A stretch of 5,111 bases of DNA, taken from contig CBDTTM010000183.1 in the NCBI GenBank assembly GCA_965363355.1, forward strand, positions 1-5,111. Reading direction: 5' to 3'. Both the position numbers and the translations under genes were made by a program. Origin of the DNA: CBDTTM01 sp965363355. GTDB taxonomy: Bacteria > Bacillota > Negativicutes > Selenomonadales > Selenomonadaceae. Of the stretch, positions 5,057 to 5,111 are shown in pieces. The notes below the pieces were generated by a model. It was not told the DNA's origin. It searched no databases and saw nothing but the letters and a program-made list of their open reading frames with translations. Position 1 is the first letter of the stretch. The number at the start of each line of letters is the position of its first letter.

Positions 5057-5111
5057 AACTTTTTTATTGAATTCATTGAAATAAGTAGCTTTTCTCAGCT
5101 AATCTTCATTT

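Noticed and set aside
4994..5111. T-box or SAM (S-box) leader controlling metG
   Set aside because: The probable promoter leaves only about 28 bases of leader, and no T-box core, specifier stem or antiterminator is visible in the available upstream sequence.
5085..5111. Small hairpin TAGCT/AGCTA at the right edge as a terminator of an upstream gene
   Set aside because: The stem is only 5 bp and no T-run follows it on either strand.

Overview
This looks like a conserved chromosomal housekeeping segment from a low-to-moderate GC member of the Bacillota (Firmicutes). All five genes lie on the minus strand in the order metG - tatD - yabE-like - rnmV - ksgA. This is the classical Bacillus subtilis order (metS-yabD-yabE-rnmV-ksgA), and it also occurs in other Bacillota. 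The wording of the 3D-domain C-terminus (the DLCMENYGEAMDFGR stretch) and of MetG reminds me of Negativicutes (Selenomonadales/Veillonellales relatives). I recall this from family experience and have not tested it. I see no mobile element, CRISPR array, tRNA or rRNA.

Right to left, in the direction of transcription: 4994-5111 holds a probable promoter and a strong Shine-Dalgarno for metG, which starts at GTG. metG (3071-4993) encodes methionyl-tRNA synthetase with a zinc knuckle and a fused C-terminal tRNA-binding OB domain. tatD (2305-3069) follows after a single base, so the two form an operon. A 506-bp, very AT-rich gap (1799-2304) then holds a tatD 3' region, a strong rho-independent terminator (2099-2151), a cluster of TGTAAA half-sites, two short repeat sets, and a near-consensus sigma-A promoter just in front of the yabE-like gene. 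The yabE-like gene (803-1798) encodes a membrane-anchored or exported DUF348-DUF348-G5-3D cell-wall protein and ends in a second strong terminator (741-799). rnmV (129-683, RNase M5) and ksgA/rsmA (1-132, 5' part only) form a translationally coupled pair with a 4-base overlap.

Functionally the window combines translation (MetG), rRNA maturation and modification (RNase M5 for 5S rRNA, KsgA for 16S rRNA), a TatD-family metal-dependent nuclease, and one cell-envelope remodelling protein. The terminators divide it into three transcription units: metG-tatD, the yabE-like gene alone, and rnmV-ksgA. The part most worth a second look is the 1857-2304 intergenic region. It contains a perfect match to the WalR (YycF) box consensus upstream of a gene type, a 3D-domain cell-wall protein, that the WalRK system controls in B. 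subtilis. It may also hold a small transcript ending at the tatD terminator. The coding genes themselves look ordinary and intact.
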